Source: Trichodesmium sp. MAG_R04
GTDB lineage: Bacteria > Cyanobacteriota > Cyanobacteriia > Cyanobacteriales > Microcoleaceae
Direction: 5' to 3'
DNA length: 15,926 bases
Assembly (NCBI GenBank): GCA_023356515.1
Contig: JAKQYG010000040.1
Span: forward strand, 1-15,926
The notes beneath the pieces were generated by a model. It made no database searches, was not told the origin of the DNA, and worked only from the letters and a program-made list of their open reading frames with translations. Of this stretch, positions 6,963 through 15,136 are shown piece after piece; the stretch's first letter is position 1, and each line of letters opens with the position of its first letter. The translations under genes were made by a program, and so were the position numbers.

Positions 6963-7694
6963 GTGGAATATAACAAAGAAAAAATATTGGTTGTTGATGA
7001 TGAAGCAAGTATCCGTCGCATTTTAGAAACTCGCCTGTCAATGATTGGCTATGAAGTTGTTACTGCTGCTGATGGGGAGGAGGCTTTGGAGACTTTTCAC
7101 AATACAGACCCACATTTGGTGGTATTGGATGTGATGATGCCAAAATTAGATGGTTATGGCGTCTGTCAAGAGTTACGCAAAGAATCAGATATTCCCATAA
7201 TTATGCTTACTGCTTTGGGAGATGTTGCAGATAGAATTACAGGCTTAGAGTTAGGTGCTGATGATTATGTAGTCAAGCCTTTTTCTCCAAAAGAACTGGA
7301 GGCAAGAATTCGTTCCGTATTACGTCGGGTAGATAAAAATGGGGGTAATGGTATTCCTAGTTCTGGTGTTATTCAAGTCAGCACTATTAGAATTGATACT
7401 AATAAACGTCAGGTTTATAAGGGTGACGAAAGGATTAGACTAACTGGCATGGAGTTTAGTTTGTTGGAGTTATTGGTAAGTCGTTCTGGAGAACCTTTTT
7501 CTCGTTCTGAGATTTTACAAGAAGTATGGGGTTACACTCCAGAGCGTCATGTAGATACCCGGGTGGTTGATGTTCATATTTCTAGACTCAGGGCTAAGTT
7601 GGAACAAGATCCAAGTAACCCAGAATTGATTTTAACTGCACGAGGTACTGGTTATCTCTTTCAACGGATTATTGAACGTGATGAAGTGGGTTAA
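6963..7694 (+). CDS. rpaB: OmpR-family response regulator RpaB
   Basis: This 243-residue regulator is almost certainly RpaB (ycf27), the essential cyanobacterial response regulator that controls high-light and phycobilisome genes through HLR1 sites and partners the kinase NblS (Hik33). The receiver domain (6-120) has the acidic pair D12-D13, the phospho-acceptor D56 in VLDVMMPKLDGYG, T83 (IIMLTALGD) and the lysine of YVVKPFSP. The winged-helix DNA-binding domain (about 138-237) has RLTGMEFSLLELL and the recognition region VDVHISRLRAKLE. The start is GTG at 6963, with AAGGAG 11 nt before it; no in-frame ATG precedes the receiver domain. The gene downstream is a CCB-type protein, a pairing I recall from other cyanobacteria. 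Length and sequence are ordinary for the family. Confidence 0.97.
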   Translation: MEYNKEKILVVDDEASIRRILETRLSMIGYEVVTAADGEEALETFHNTDPHLVVLDVMMPKLDGYGVCQELRKESDIPIIMLTALGDVADRITGLELGADDYVVKPFSPKELEARIRSVLRRVDKNGGNGIPSSGVIQVSTIRIDTNKRQVYKGDERIRLTGMEFSLLELLVSRSGEPFSRSEILQEVWGYTPERHVDTRVVDVHISRLRAKLEQDPSNPELILTARGTGYLFQRIIERDEVG

Positions 7695-7781
7695 AATATA
7701 GTTATAGTTTACTTAAAAGCCTATTAATGAGGAAAGGGAATAGGGAGTGGGCAATGCTATTGATAACTAATAACTGAAAAT

Positions 7782-8426
7782 ATGACTCAATCTGACCAAA
7801 ATAAAGTATTACGAATGCTCCCTATAATAGTAGGAGCATTAGGTGGGACTTTACTTATGATGAATCGATTTTTCACCCCTAATCTTTTAGCTTCCCAAGC
7901 TCGTTCTGATGTAGTAGGAGTAATTTTAAGTGCTTGTTTAATTTTGACTGGTTTACTTTGGCAGCAAATACAACCAAGTTCTCCTGATACTGTTAAATTA
8001 ATTGGTGAATCTGGATTTGAATTATTACCTGAATTATCAGAGATAGTTAAAATTGAGCTAGCTTGGGCTTCTAGCTTACTATTAACTAATACAGTTACTA
8101 AAACTGTTATTATCTGGTATCAAGGGAAAGTTTTATTAAGAAGAGGAATTTTACCAGCTGAATCACTAATTAAGCCAGGAAATATTTTTAAGCGAGTTTT
8201 GGATAAACAAAAACCTATTTATTTAGTAGATTTAAAAGTTTATCCAGGTCGCATTGAGTTTAATTATTTGCCAGAAAATACTCAAGGTATAATTTGTCAA
8301 CCTATTGGCAATAATGGTGTCATGATTTTGGGTGCAAATGCACCTCGTAGTTACACTAAACAAGATGAAAATTGGATTTCAGGCATAGCAGATAAATTGA
8401 CGGATACCCTGTCAAAAAAATTATAG
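7782..8426 (+). CDS. Cofactor assembly of complex C subunit B (CCB2/CCB4-like)
   Basis: This 214-residue membrane protein belongs to the cyanobacterial/chloroplast CCB2/CCB4 group (formerly a DUF), which covalently attaches the unusual heme ci to cytochrome b6 of the b6f complex. Two hydrophobic helices are visible, about residues 10-28 (LRMLPIIVGALGGTLLMM) and 43-62 (VVGVILSACLILTGLLWQQI). A soluble domain of about 150 residues follows, with WYQGKVLLRRGIL and FNYLPENTQGIICQPIG. It starts with ATG at 7782, 87 bp after rpaB in the same direction, so the two may share a transcript. A short TAACTAATAACTGAA heptamer repeat lies just before the start. The assignment is from recalled family features and the rpaB neighbour. 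Confidence 0.85.
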   Translation: MTQSDQNKVLRMLPIIVGALGGTLLMMNRFFTPNLLASQARSDVVGVILSACLILTGLLWQQIQPSSPDTVKLIGESGFELLPELSEIVKIELAWASSLLLTNTVTKTVIIWYQGKVLLRRGILPAESLIKPGNIFKRVLDKQKPIYLVDLKVYPGRIEFNYLPENTQGIICQPIGNNGVMILGANAPRSYTKQDENWISGIADKLTDTLSKKL

Positions 8427-8488
8427 TGCTGTAGTTCAGAGAATAAGATTTTTTATGACCACTTAAAAATATTTTTCGACAGTTTTGG

Positions 8489-8506
8489 TTACTTACTATT
8501 AAGTAA
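8489..8506. terminator. Hairpin between convergent genes
   Basis: TTACTTA (8489-8495) and TAAGTAA (8500-8506) form a perfect 7-bp stem with a 4-nt loop, midway between the convergent CCB gene and rfbB. The stem is AT-rich and lacks a T-run, so at best it is a weak bidirectional terminator. Nothing else stands out in the 208-bp spacer. Confidence 0.3.
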
Positions 8507-8634
8507 ATTATTCAAGAGTTTAATAGTTTATTGTATCAACTTTTTCAGATTGTTTTGTAAAGTATTTTGACTATTTTATTGAGTGACTTATTTACTAGCG
8601 GTTCCCTTTGTTATGAGGCACAATTTTATTTTTT

Positions 8635-9708
8635 TTAATAGCTTGCATAAACTTGTTTATAGTAAGTATGATACTCTTCAGATAATAATGGTTCCCACCA
8701 ATCTCGGTTATTTAAAAACCATTTCACAGTCTGACGTAGACCTTCTTCAACAGTTACTGAAGGTTGCCAACCTAGCTCAGTTTTAATCTTTGTCGCATCA
8801 ATAGCATAACGTTGATCGTGTCCTGGTCTATCCTTGACAAAAGTAATTAATTTTTCACAAGGTTTTACAGGTAAATTATTTGCCAACTCATCCATAATTT
8901 GACACAACATTTGTACTAAATCAATATTTTTTACTTCGTTATTTCCACCAATATTATAAGTTTGTCCTGGTTGACCTTTATGAATCACCGTATCTAATGC
9001 CCGACAATGATCTATTACGTATAACCAATCTCTAATATTTTGCCCGTCTCCATAAACTGGTAATTGTTTTCCTAATAACATATTGATACACATTAGAGGA
9101 ATTAACTTCTCGGGAAAATGATATGGTCCATAGTTATTAGAACAATTAGTAATAATTGTAGGTAAACCATAAGTATGATGATATGCTCTGGCAAAATGGT
9201 CACTTCCTGCTTTCGATGCAGAGTAAGGACTATTTGGAGCATAAGGCGTAGTTTCTGTAAATGCAGGGTCTTCAGGAGTTAAGCTACCATAAACTTCATC
9301 AGTTGATACATGGAGAAATATGCACCTACGGTTTGAATTTTGGGCTAGAGAACGATAATGACTTCTGAATGCTTCTAATAGAGTAAAAGTACCTACAACA
9401 TTAGTTTGGACAAAAGCTGTTGGCCCTAATATAGACCTGTCGACATGAGATTCTGCTGCCAAGTGGGCCACCATATTTATATCCTCTTCTTGGAGTAAGC
9501 TATCTACTAAAGAGCGATCGCAAATATCTCCTTGGACAAAACGAAAATTTGGCCTATCTTGTAAATCAGCTAAAGTTTCCTTGTTACCAGCGTATGTGAG
9601 AGCGTCTAACACAACTACTCGTTGATTAGGATAGTTGTTACACCAGTAATAGGTAAAATTAGAACCAATAAACCCAGCACCCCCAGTTATTAACAATCGA
9701 TTTTCCAT
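8635..9708 (-). CDS. rfbB: dTDP-glucose 4,6-dehydratase
   Basis: This 357-residue extended short-chain dehydrogenase/reductase converts dTDP-glucose to dTDP-4-keto-6-deoxyglucose, the second step towards dTDP-rhamnose and other deoxysugars of surface polysaccharides. The NAD fingerprint GGAGFIG is at 9-15. The catalytic T136-D137-E138 triad is in HVSTDEVYGS, and YxxxK is Y162/K166 in PYSASKAGSD. Further signatures are HLAAESHVDRSI, NCSNNYGPYHFPEKLIP and YNIGGNNEV. I chose the ATG at 9708-9706 because GGGA lies 8 nt upstream and the protein then starts directly before the Rossmann strand. An ATG at 9717 and a TTG at 9732 are in frame but have no ribosome site. rfbA, rfbC and rfbD are not in the window; the nearby CapA-like gene is the only other possible envelope-polymer gene. 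A HIP1 site is at 9524-9531. Confidence 0.96.
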   Translation of the reverse strand: MENRLLITGGAGFIGSNFTYYWCNNYPNQRVVVLDALTYAGNKETLADLQDRPNFRFVQGDICDRSLVDSLLQEEDINMVAHLAAESHVDRSILGPTAFVQTNVVGTFTLLEAFRSHYRSLAQNSNRRCIFLHVSTDEVYGSLTPEDPAFTETTPYAPNSPYSASKAGSDHFARAYHHTYGLPTIITNCSNNYGPYHFPEKLIPLMCINMLLGKQLPVYGDGQNIRDWLYVIDHCRALDTVIHKGQPGQTYNIGGNNEVKNIDLVQMLCQIMDELANNLPVKPCEKLITFVKDRPGHDQRYAIDATKIKTELGWQPSVTVEEGLRQTVKWFLNNRDWWEPLLSEEYHTYYKQVYASY

Positions 9709-9860
9709 AATTTTCATCCCGTAAAGCTGCAATTATCAAACATATTAAACTAATCATCTTATACTTCCCGGCTTTTAGTCCCAGGGGTTATCGGTTTCTA
9801 TGTATTACTTGCTGTATAACTTATTAAAAAATAGCAGGGAAAAACCTCGCAATTTAGGGC

Positions 9861-9892
9861 AAGGAGACTCTTTGGGCCTTTTCCTTTTTTTT
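9861..9892 (+). terminator. Terminator-like hairpin upstream of capA
   Basis: AAGGA (9861-9865) pairs with TCCTT (9882-9886), with CTC/GGG inside, followed by a run of T to 9892. It points rightwards although the only gene upstream, rfbB, reads leftwards. It therefore would end a short transcript or act in the capA leader. Confidence 0.4.
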
Positions 9893-9966
9893 GCTAAGCT
9901 ATATTAGCATAAATATATTAAGTGTTTGGTCAATACTATGATAGTTTTCGAGTAGCCTAAAAATCC

Positions 9967-10008
9967 AGCAAAAAGGACTCAGTATCTTAGCTGAGGAGAA
10001 CTTTTGCT
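9967..10008 (+). promoter_or_regulatory. Long imperfect hairpin in the capA leader
   Basis: AGCAAAAAG (9967-9975) pairs with CTTTTGCT (10001-10008) with one bulged A. Inside it, CTCA (9978-9981) pairs with TGAG (9992-9995). It ends 131 bp before the capA GTG. Structure is seen directly; a regulatory role is inferred. Confidence 0.35.
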
Positions 10009-10139
10009 CGGGGAGATACTTTATCTTAGCTATACTGACTAACGAAGAGAAGAATCATAAAACTAAAAATTCCATCGCCAATAGTTGCGGGGAGCGTCAA
10101 TAAATTTAGCCAAGATTTTGGTGTGAGGAAAATATTATA

Positions 10140-11966
10140 GTGAGTCAGGCAGAAATATTAACACAAGCAAAACAAGGAGATCCCGGAGCTATAGAACTTC
10201 TAATAAACCAAGCATTAAACAATATAGGGATTCAAGCTAGAGCTAATACTCAGAAAAACAATCTGCATATTTTACTAGAAGCATCTGAACTGCCAGATCG
10301 ACAAACTTGTATCAAAGTAATTCATCAAGGAATGAAAGCTCTCGGAGTACCATCGATTGATGTTGTCAATATTTATGGGCGAATATTGGGTCATACAATT
10401 CCTGGGTGGACAGAAGTAATTAAACTACATCAACCTAAAATATGCTATCCAGCAGGAGTAGAAACAATTTGGTGGCAACCAGAAAATAAAAACTATTCCC
10501 AAGAATCTTTTACACTGACTCTACCTTACCTACCTAAAAAAGTAACTTTACATAATTCAGAAATAACCCAGAAAAAGCGAAAAGAAGAAGTAGATATTTC
10601 TGTTATTTATCCCAATCAACCTCCAAGAAAAAAAAGCAAATTGGTAATAACAGAAAAAATATTTTCTCCTCACCGTATTGAGAGGCAATCTTCAAATAAA
10701 AGTAACAAATCTCTTTGGCTATTAGTAAGTACGATTAGTATAATATTAGTTCCTATCTTCACTATATTTTTTGGTTCTCAAACTTACAGATTAAATACTA
10801 TTATTTCAAATATTTTTTCACCACACAAAATATCTCATTCAAAGGCCTCAGTAGCAGAAGTTAGTCAGTCAGTTTCAGAAACTATATCTACTCGCAAAAA
10901 TATACAAAATCCCCAAACTACACCAACTCAGAATAAACTTCACTTATCAGAAATTTCTGAGTTTATTTTATCATCAATTAAATCTCCCATAAACCCAGAG
11001 ACTAGAATCACTATTAAGGCTGTAGGTGATATTATTCCTGGTACTAATTATCCGAAAAATAAATTACACCCAAGAAAAAAAGAGCTATTTGCATCAGTAA
11101 AACCACTTTTGCAAAATGCTGATATTGTGTTTGGTAATTTTGAAAGTACCTTAACAAGTTATCCTAATAGTCGCAAAAAAATGGGTAGTGGTCGGGTATT
11201 TGCTTTTAGAACACCACCAGATTATAGGCACTTATTGAAAGATGCTGGGTTTAATGTATTGAGTGTAGCAAATAATCATTCTTTCGATTTCTTCAAGAAA
11301 GGTTTTGAGGATACAATTACAAATATTCAAACTACAGGAATGCAGGCAGTTGGTAAAAAAGGAAAAATTATTTATCGGAAAGTTAAAGGAATTAATATAG
11401 GCTTTATTGCTTTTAGTAATTACAATTATCATAATTCTATTCTTGACCTAGATTCTGCTAAGAAACTTGTGCAGGAAGCAGATAAAAATGCAGATATTGT
11501 TGTCATATCTGTTCATGCAGGTGCAGAAGGAACTAGAGCATTAAGAACCAAGAATAAAACAGAATATTTTTTTGGTGAAAATCGAGGCAATAAAGTTTTA
11601 TTTGCCCATAAATTAATAGATGAAGGTGCAGATTTAATTTTGGGTCATGGTCCTCATGTACCAAGAGCAATGGAAATTTATCAAGGAAAATTAATTGCTT
11701 ATTCTCTAGGAAATTTTATGGGTTATCGTACATTGTCTAGTAAAGGAAAGTTGGGATATTCTTTGGTTTTAGAGTTAGATATTAATTCTAGAGGAGATTT
11801 TGTTTCAGGTAAAATTCTGCCTGTGCATTTGAATAGCAAAGGTATTCCTTATCATGATAAACTTGGTCGGAGTATTAAGTTAATTAAGGAATTAATAAAA
11901 AAAGATTTTCCAAAGACAATGTTAGAAATTAATAGTAAGGGTGAGATAACAAGGAAGAAAGAATAA
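10140..11966 (+). CDS. CapA-family metallophosphatase with cyanobacterial N-terminal domain
   Basis: This 608-residue protein has three parts. Residues 1-95 are a soluble domain with KQGDPGAIELLINQAL and ALGVPSIDVVNIYGRILG; I recall this module at the N-terminus of several unrelated cyanobacterial proteins, function unknown. A polar linker and one transmembrane helix (191-212, LWLLVSTISIILVPIFTIFF) follow. Residues 288-580 are a CapA/PgsA metallophosphoesterase domain: VGDIIPG (295-301), GNFEST (332-337), ANNHSFD (377-383), HAGAEG (459-464), GHGPHV (502-507) and YSLGNF (521-526). CapA proteins are linked to poly-gamma-glutamate synthesis or export, but no capB/capC neighbour is present, so the substrate is unknown. 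The basic stretch before the helix suggests a cytoplasmic N-terminus and an outside catalytic domain. It starts with GTG at 10140, with GAGGA 10 nt upstream. Confidence 0.9.
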   Translation: MSQAEILTQAKQGDPGAIELLINQALNNIGIQARANTQKNNLHILLEASELPDRQTCIKVIHQGMKALGVPSIDVVNIYGRILGHTIPGWTEVIKLHQPKICYPAGVETIWWQPENKNYSQESFTLTLPYLPKKVTLHNSEITQKKRKEEVDISVIYPNQPPRKKSKLVITEKIFSPHRIERQSSNKSNKSLWLLVSTISIILVPIFTIFFGSQTYRLNTIISNIFSPHKISHSKASVAEVSQSVSETISTRKNIQNPQTTPTQNKLHLSEISEFILSSIKSPINPETRITIKAVGDIIPGTNYPKNKLHPRKKELFASVKPLLQNADIVFGNFESTLTSYPNSRKKMGSGRVFAFRTPPDYRHLLKDAGFNVLSVANNHSFDFFKKGFEDTITNIQTTGMQAVGKKGKIIYRKVKGINIGFIAFSNYNYHNSILDLDSAKKLVQEADKNADIVVISVHAGAEGTRALRTKNKTEYFFGENRGNKVLFAHKLIDEGADLILGHGPHVPRAMEIYQGKLIAYSLGNFMGYRTLSSKGKLGYSLVLELDINSRGDFVSGKILPVHLNSKGIPYHDKLGRSIKLIKELIKKDFPKTMLEINSKGEITRKKE

Positions 11967-11992
11967 GAAATAAATAAGAGGAATTTAGCAAA

Positions 11993-12011
11993 TTTTCCAA
12001 TTTTTGGAAAA
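11993..12011. other. Perfect hairpin after capA
   Basis: TTTTCCAA (11993-12000) and TTGGAAAA (12004-12011) form an 8-bp stem around TTT, 27 bp after the capA stop. The T-rich tract starts only about 16 bp later, so this is an imperfect intrinsic terminator for capA or an element between the two genes. Confidence 0.4.
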
Positions 12012-12091
12012 ACTTGTCGGAGGCAGTTCTTTTTCTTTTTTTTTCTTTCCCTGCTCTCTTGCTTCCCAAATCCCTATTCTCTTTTCTCAAA

Positions 12092-13333
12092 ATGATTAAT
12101 CAAACAAATATAAATCGAAAAGTTTTAAATAACGGTATAGTTGTAATTACAACAGAAAATACGATGGCTGATCTTGTATCAGCAAAAATATTCTTGAGAA
12201 TAGGTAGTATTTATGAAGCTAGAAGCCAAGCTGGAATATCAAACTTATTAGCAGCAGTCTTGACAAAAGGAACAGAAAAATTATCCTCTTTAGATATTGC
12301 TAATAAAATTGAATCAGTAGGAGCAAGGCTAGGAAGTGATATAACAACAGATTATTTTTTGCTAAGTATAAAAACAGTATTAGAAGACTTTGATGATATC
12401 TTTCAATTATCAGGAGAAATAATCAGATATCCCTCCTTCCCAGAAGCAGAAATTGAGTTAGAAAAACGGATTACTATTCAAAGTATTCGTGCACAACTAG
12501 AAGAACCTTTTGCTGTGGCATTCTCTCAATTACGAGAGATGATGTATCAAAACCATCCTTATGCTTTATCAACTTTAGGCACTGAAAATACAGTATCTCA
12601 GATCACCCGCTACGACATTCAAAAATTTTATCAAACTTACTTTCGTCCAGATCGTATAGTGATATCTATAGTAGGCAAAATTAGTAATGCAAAAGCGATG
12701 GATTTAGTTGAACAAACTTATGGAGATTGGCAACCACCAATAACACCTATCTCAACTTTAGATTTACCAACAATAACTCCTCAACCTTTCACAGCAAAAA
12801 AATATCAAGCAATTCAACAATCTGTTATTATGCTTGGGTATTTGGCAGCAAATGTTAATAGTCCTGACTATGCTCCTTTGAAATTACTTAATACTTATTT
12901 GGGAAATGGTTTATCAAGTCGTTTATTTGTAGAACTAAGAGAAAAAAGAGGTTTAGCTTATGATATTTCTGCATTTTATCCTACCCGTCTCTATACCTCT
13001 AACTTTACAGTTTATATAGGTACAGCAGCAAAAAATACAGTGGTCGCTCAAGCTATGTTAAAAGCAGAAATAGAACGTTTAGTTACTGACTTACTCAGTG
13101 AAGAAGAATTAGAAATATCTAAAAACAAATTATTAGGTCAGTATGCTTTGGGCAAGCAAACAAATTCACAAATAGCTCAAGTTTTAGGATGGTATGAAAT
13201 CTTAAATTTAGGCATTGAATTTGATGCTAGATTTCAAAAAAATCTATCCACGGTAACGGTCTTAGAAGCACAACAAGTTGCTAGTAAATACTTCATTGAA
13301 CCTTATATTTCAATTGTTGGAAAGGAAAAATAA
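12092..13333 (+). CDS. M16-family peptidase homologue lacking the zinc motif
   Basis: This 413-residue protein has the two-lobed M16B (insulinase/mitochondrial processing peptidase-like) architecture. The first lobe begins RKVLNNGIVVITTEN. Where active members have HxxEH followed by KGT, this one reads N51-L52-L53-A54-A55 before LTKGT (58-61), so all three catalytic/zinc residues are lost. The second lobe keeps the R/Y substrate motif in ELREKRGLAYDISAFY. This is the pattern of the non-catalytic subunit of an M16 heterodimer, which binds substrate while an HxxEH partner cuts. The partner, often adjacent in other genomes, is not in this window. I start at ATG 12092. A TTG at 12014 would add 26 hydrophobic residues, but they come from a pyrimidine-rich tract. 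capA ends 125 bp upstream on the same strand. Confidence 0.92.
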   Translation: MINQTNINRKVLNNGIVVITTENTMADLVSAKIFLRIGSIYEARSQAGISNLLAAVLTKGTEKLSSLDIANKIESVGARLGSDITTDYFLLSIKTVLEDFDDIFQLSGEIIRYPSFPEAEIELEKRITIQSIRAQLEEPFAVAFSQLREMMYQNHPYALSTLGTENTVSQITRYDIQKFYQTYFRPDRIVISIVGKISNAKAMDLVEQTYGDWQPPITPISTLDLPTITPQPFTAKKYQAIQQSVIMLGYLAANVNSPDYAPLKLLNTYLGNGLSSRLFVELREKRGLAYDISAFYPTRLYTSNFTVYIGTAAKNTVVAQAMLKAEIERLVTDLLSEEELEISKNKLLGQYALGKQTNSQIAQVLGWYEILNLGIEFDARFQKNLSTVTVLEAQQVASKYFIEPYISIVGKEK

Positions 13334-14048
13334 TTACTAATAAATTACTAATAATTTATCAAATCTTGTAAGAATTTAGCTATCAGTCATTGATGATAAA
13401 TTTAGAGAGAATTAAAACTTACATTCCATACCTCAAAATGTAGCATCTTAAACTAGGGATTAAAAGCCTTGCCTGATAATAATTATAAATTTCGTAAGTA
13501 AAAATACATGTTACATTCTACATTCCGCACTTCTTAACATTAAATTGATAATTGTTATTAATATATCGCCCCGAATGTTCTCCCTAAAAGCCTTATAGCT
13601 ATAGGCATCTATTTTTGCCATTATCATTATAAAGAATTGTAACTAATTTTCTCATGAAAAATAAGTTCTAGAATGAATGTTTTTCGTATAATTCTCTTTG
13701 AAAATGTAAATATACATAAAAATACATGAAGATCTGCGAAATTTCGGTTACATTATCTATTGATAATTAAAGGGACAATTATTACTACTACCTCTTCTGT
13801 AATTACCATTTCTAGTAACTCCTGACTACTTACTCCCTCTCTAAAAAGAAATCCTATTTAGGTACGCTGCACGTAACGTCCCTACCTACTTCCCTACTTC
13901 TTAAAAAGACTTTTTTAGCAGACCCTAAGTATAGGAGCTTGCAAGTATATGGAGTATAAATATTATTGATGAAGTCTTTATATTATAAACATATTGACCG
14001 CTACGAATGCAGCTTACTAATATTAAAGACCCTATCTTTTTATGTTTT
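13334..14048. other. Gene-free convergent spacer
   Basis: These 715 bp separate the convergent M16 gene and cbiX. I see no gene or structured RNA. Minor features are the direct repeat AATTACTAATA right after the M16 stop (near 13332-13355), pyrimidine-rich short repeats around 13785-13850 and 13880-13905 of the kind common in cyanobacterial spacers, and AAAAAGACTTTTTT near 13905-13917, whose loop is too small for a real hairpin. Base composition is about that of the other spacers. Confidence 0.6.
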
Positions 14049-15092
14049 TCAAGGAACTTGCCAAATACGTTGGTGATATTGTTCTGGTTCAGCGCATGGA
14101 TCAACCACAGAATGACTATGTTCAGTAATATTATGTGAATGAGAATGGTCGTGATGATGGTGGTGATGACCGTGATAATTTTCCCTATTAGTAACAGTAA
14201 CTAAGCGAAACTTACACATTTCACAGTTCATCTTTACTTCTCCTAATTGTGTTTCTACTTCCCTCTCTCGCAATAATTCTAATAATCTTGGATGGGCTCC
14301 CATTTCTGGTAAACAAGTCATAGAAATATGTGGATATTCTTCTTGTTGTTGAGCGGTAATATCAAATATTTTCTTAACCAAAACTCCAGTAAATAAAAAG
14401 TAGGGTAAAACAATAATTCGCTTCGGTTGATATAACCTTGCTCGCCGAAAACCCTCTTCTAAACGTGGATGAGTAATGCCAATAAAACAAGTTTCAACTG
14501 TTAAATAACCACTGCCTTCCCATAGCATTCGAGCTAATTTATAAACATCTCCATTAGCATCAGGGTCACTAGAACCTCGCCCTACAAATAATAAGACTGT
14601 TTCCGAGCGGTTAAAATTAGTTTCGTCTAATTCTGTAAGACGCGATCGCCACAATTCTATAATCTTTGGAGTAATACCAAAATTTCGCCCATAATAGAAT
14701 TTTATTTCAGGATATCGTTGCCTTGCTTGATCTAATTCATTAGTAATATCAAATTTATTGTGGCGAGCTGCAAATAACAAAATTGGTAAAGCAGATAAAT
14801 GTGTATAACCTTGTTCTACACATTTATCTACCCCCTCTTGAATAGTAGGTCCTGTTAATTCCAAAAAACAAGGTATTACAGGTCGAGATTTATCTAAATT
14901 TTGATAAGCTGCAATAAAGTCTAAGAAAGTTTGTTTTCCTTCAGCATCTCTTGTACCATGACCTATCAATAGTAAAGGTCTTTGTAAGGGTAATTTATGT
15001 AATTTATATTCTGTAGATAAATTGTTTTTTTCTATAGTTGAAGTTCGGATTTCTTGTGTTATATTTTTTAGGTTTTGATTTAAATATTGCAT
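14049..15092 (-). CDS. cbiX: Sirohydrochlorin chelatase CbiX, long form
   Basis: This 347-residue enzyme inserts Co2+ (cobalamin) or Fe2+ (siroheme) into sirohydrochlorin. It is the two-lobed long form. Lobe 1 has LLLIGHGTRDAEGK with catalytic H45 and a second histidine in LLFAARHNKFDI (H111). Lobe 2 has VGRGSSDPDANGD (170-182), where the histidine is arginine, as expected for the inactive half. The tail carries M288-N-C290-E-M-C293, the MxCxxC motif reported for the Fe-S cluster of CbiX-long proteins, and a histidine-rich run at 307-327 with six consecutive H (309-314), probably for metal storage. It starts at ATG 15092-15090 with AAAGG (15101-15105) 8 nt upstream. A cobalamin riboswitch directly upstream supports the cobalt/B12 role over siroheme. 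A HIP1 site is at 14642-14649. Confidence 0.95.
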   Translation of the reverse strand: MQYLNQNLKNITQEIRTSTIEKNNLSTEYKLHKLPLQRPLLLIGHGTRDAEGKQTFLDFIAAYQNLDKSRPVIPCFLELTGPTIQEGVDKCVEQGYTHLSALPILLFAARHNKFDITNELDQARQRYPEIKFYYGRNFGITPKIIELWRSRLTELDETNFNRSETVLLFVGRGSSDPDANGDVYKLARMLWEGSGYLTVETCFIGITHPRLEEGFRRARLYQPKRIIVLPYFLFTGVLVKKIFDITAQQQEEYPHISMTCLPEMGAHPRLLELLREREVETQLGEVKMNCEMCKFRLVTVTNRENYHGHHHHHHDHSHSHNITEHSHSVVDPCAEPEQYHQRIWQVP

Positions 15093-15102
15093 TAATTATA
15101 CC

Positions 15103-15129
15103 TTTCCCATGCTAGGCAGGAAATTAGGG
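15103..15129 (-). promoter_or_regulatory. Candidate expression platform covering the cbiX ribosome site
   Basis: Read on the minus strand, UUUCCU (15123-15118) can pair with GGGAAA (15108-15103), which overlaps the AAAGG ribosome site (15105-15101) of cbiX. The adjacent CCCUAAUUU (15129-15121) is complementary over 9 nt to AAAUUAGGG (15358-15350) in the 5' strand of the aptamer closing helix. The two pairings share 15121-15123, so they exclude each other. Confidence 0.5.
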
Positions 15130-15136
15130 TTTACAA

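Larger units (their letters stand above)
9709..10139. other. Divergent rfbB/capA spacer with structured leader
   Basis: This 431-bp spacer lies between divergent genes. Its first part should hold the rfbB promoter. It also contains a terminator-like hairpin read rightwards (9861-9892), a long imperfect hairpin (9967-10008) and a 10-bp direct repeat, TATCTTAGCT, at 9983-9992 and 10022-10031. The capA ribosome site GAGGA is at 10125-10129. No gene is seen. Confidence 0.5.

Noticed and set aside
8583..8786. Plus-strand frame overlapping the rfbB 3' end
   Set aside because: It overlaps well-conserved rfbB coding sequence on the other strand and shows no family features.
9709..9732. Upstream TTG and ATG starts for rfbB
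   Set aside because: Neither the TTG at 9732 nor the ATG at 9717 has a ribosome site, and the extra residues precede the Rossmann strand without any family match. The ATG at 9708 has GGGA 8 nt upstream.
11232..11432. Minus-strand frame within capA
   Set aside because: It is antisense to the conserved metallophosphatase core, AT-rich, and without any motif.
13703..13720. Possible HLR1 (RpaB) site
   Set aside because: The first half, AATGTAAA, fits in reverse orientation, but the second half misses two core positions, and no gene start is nearby.
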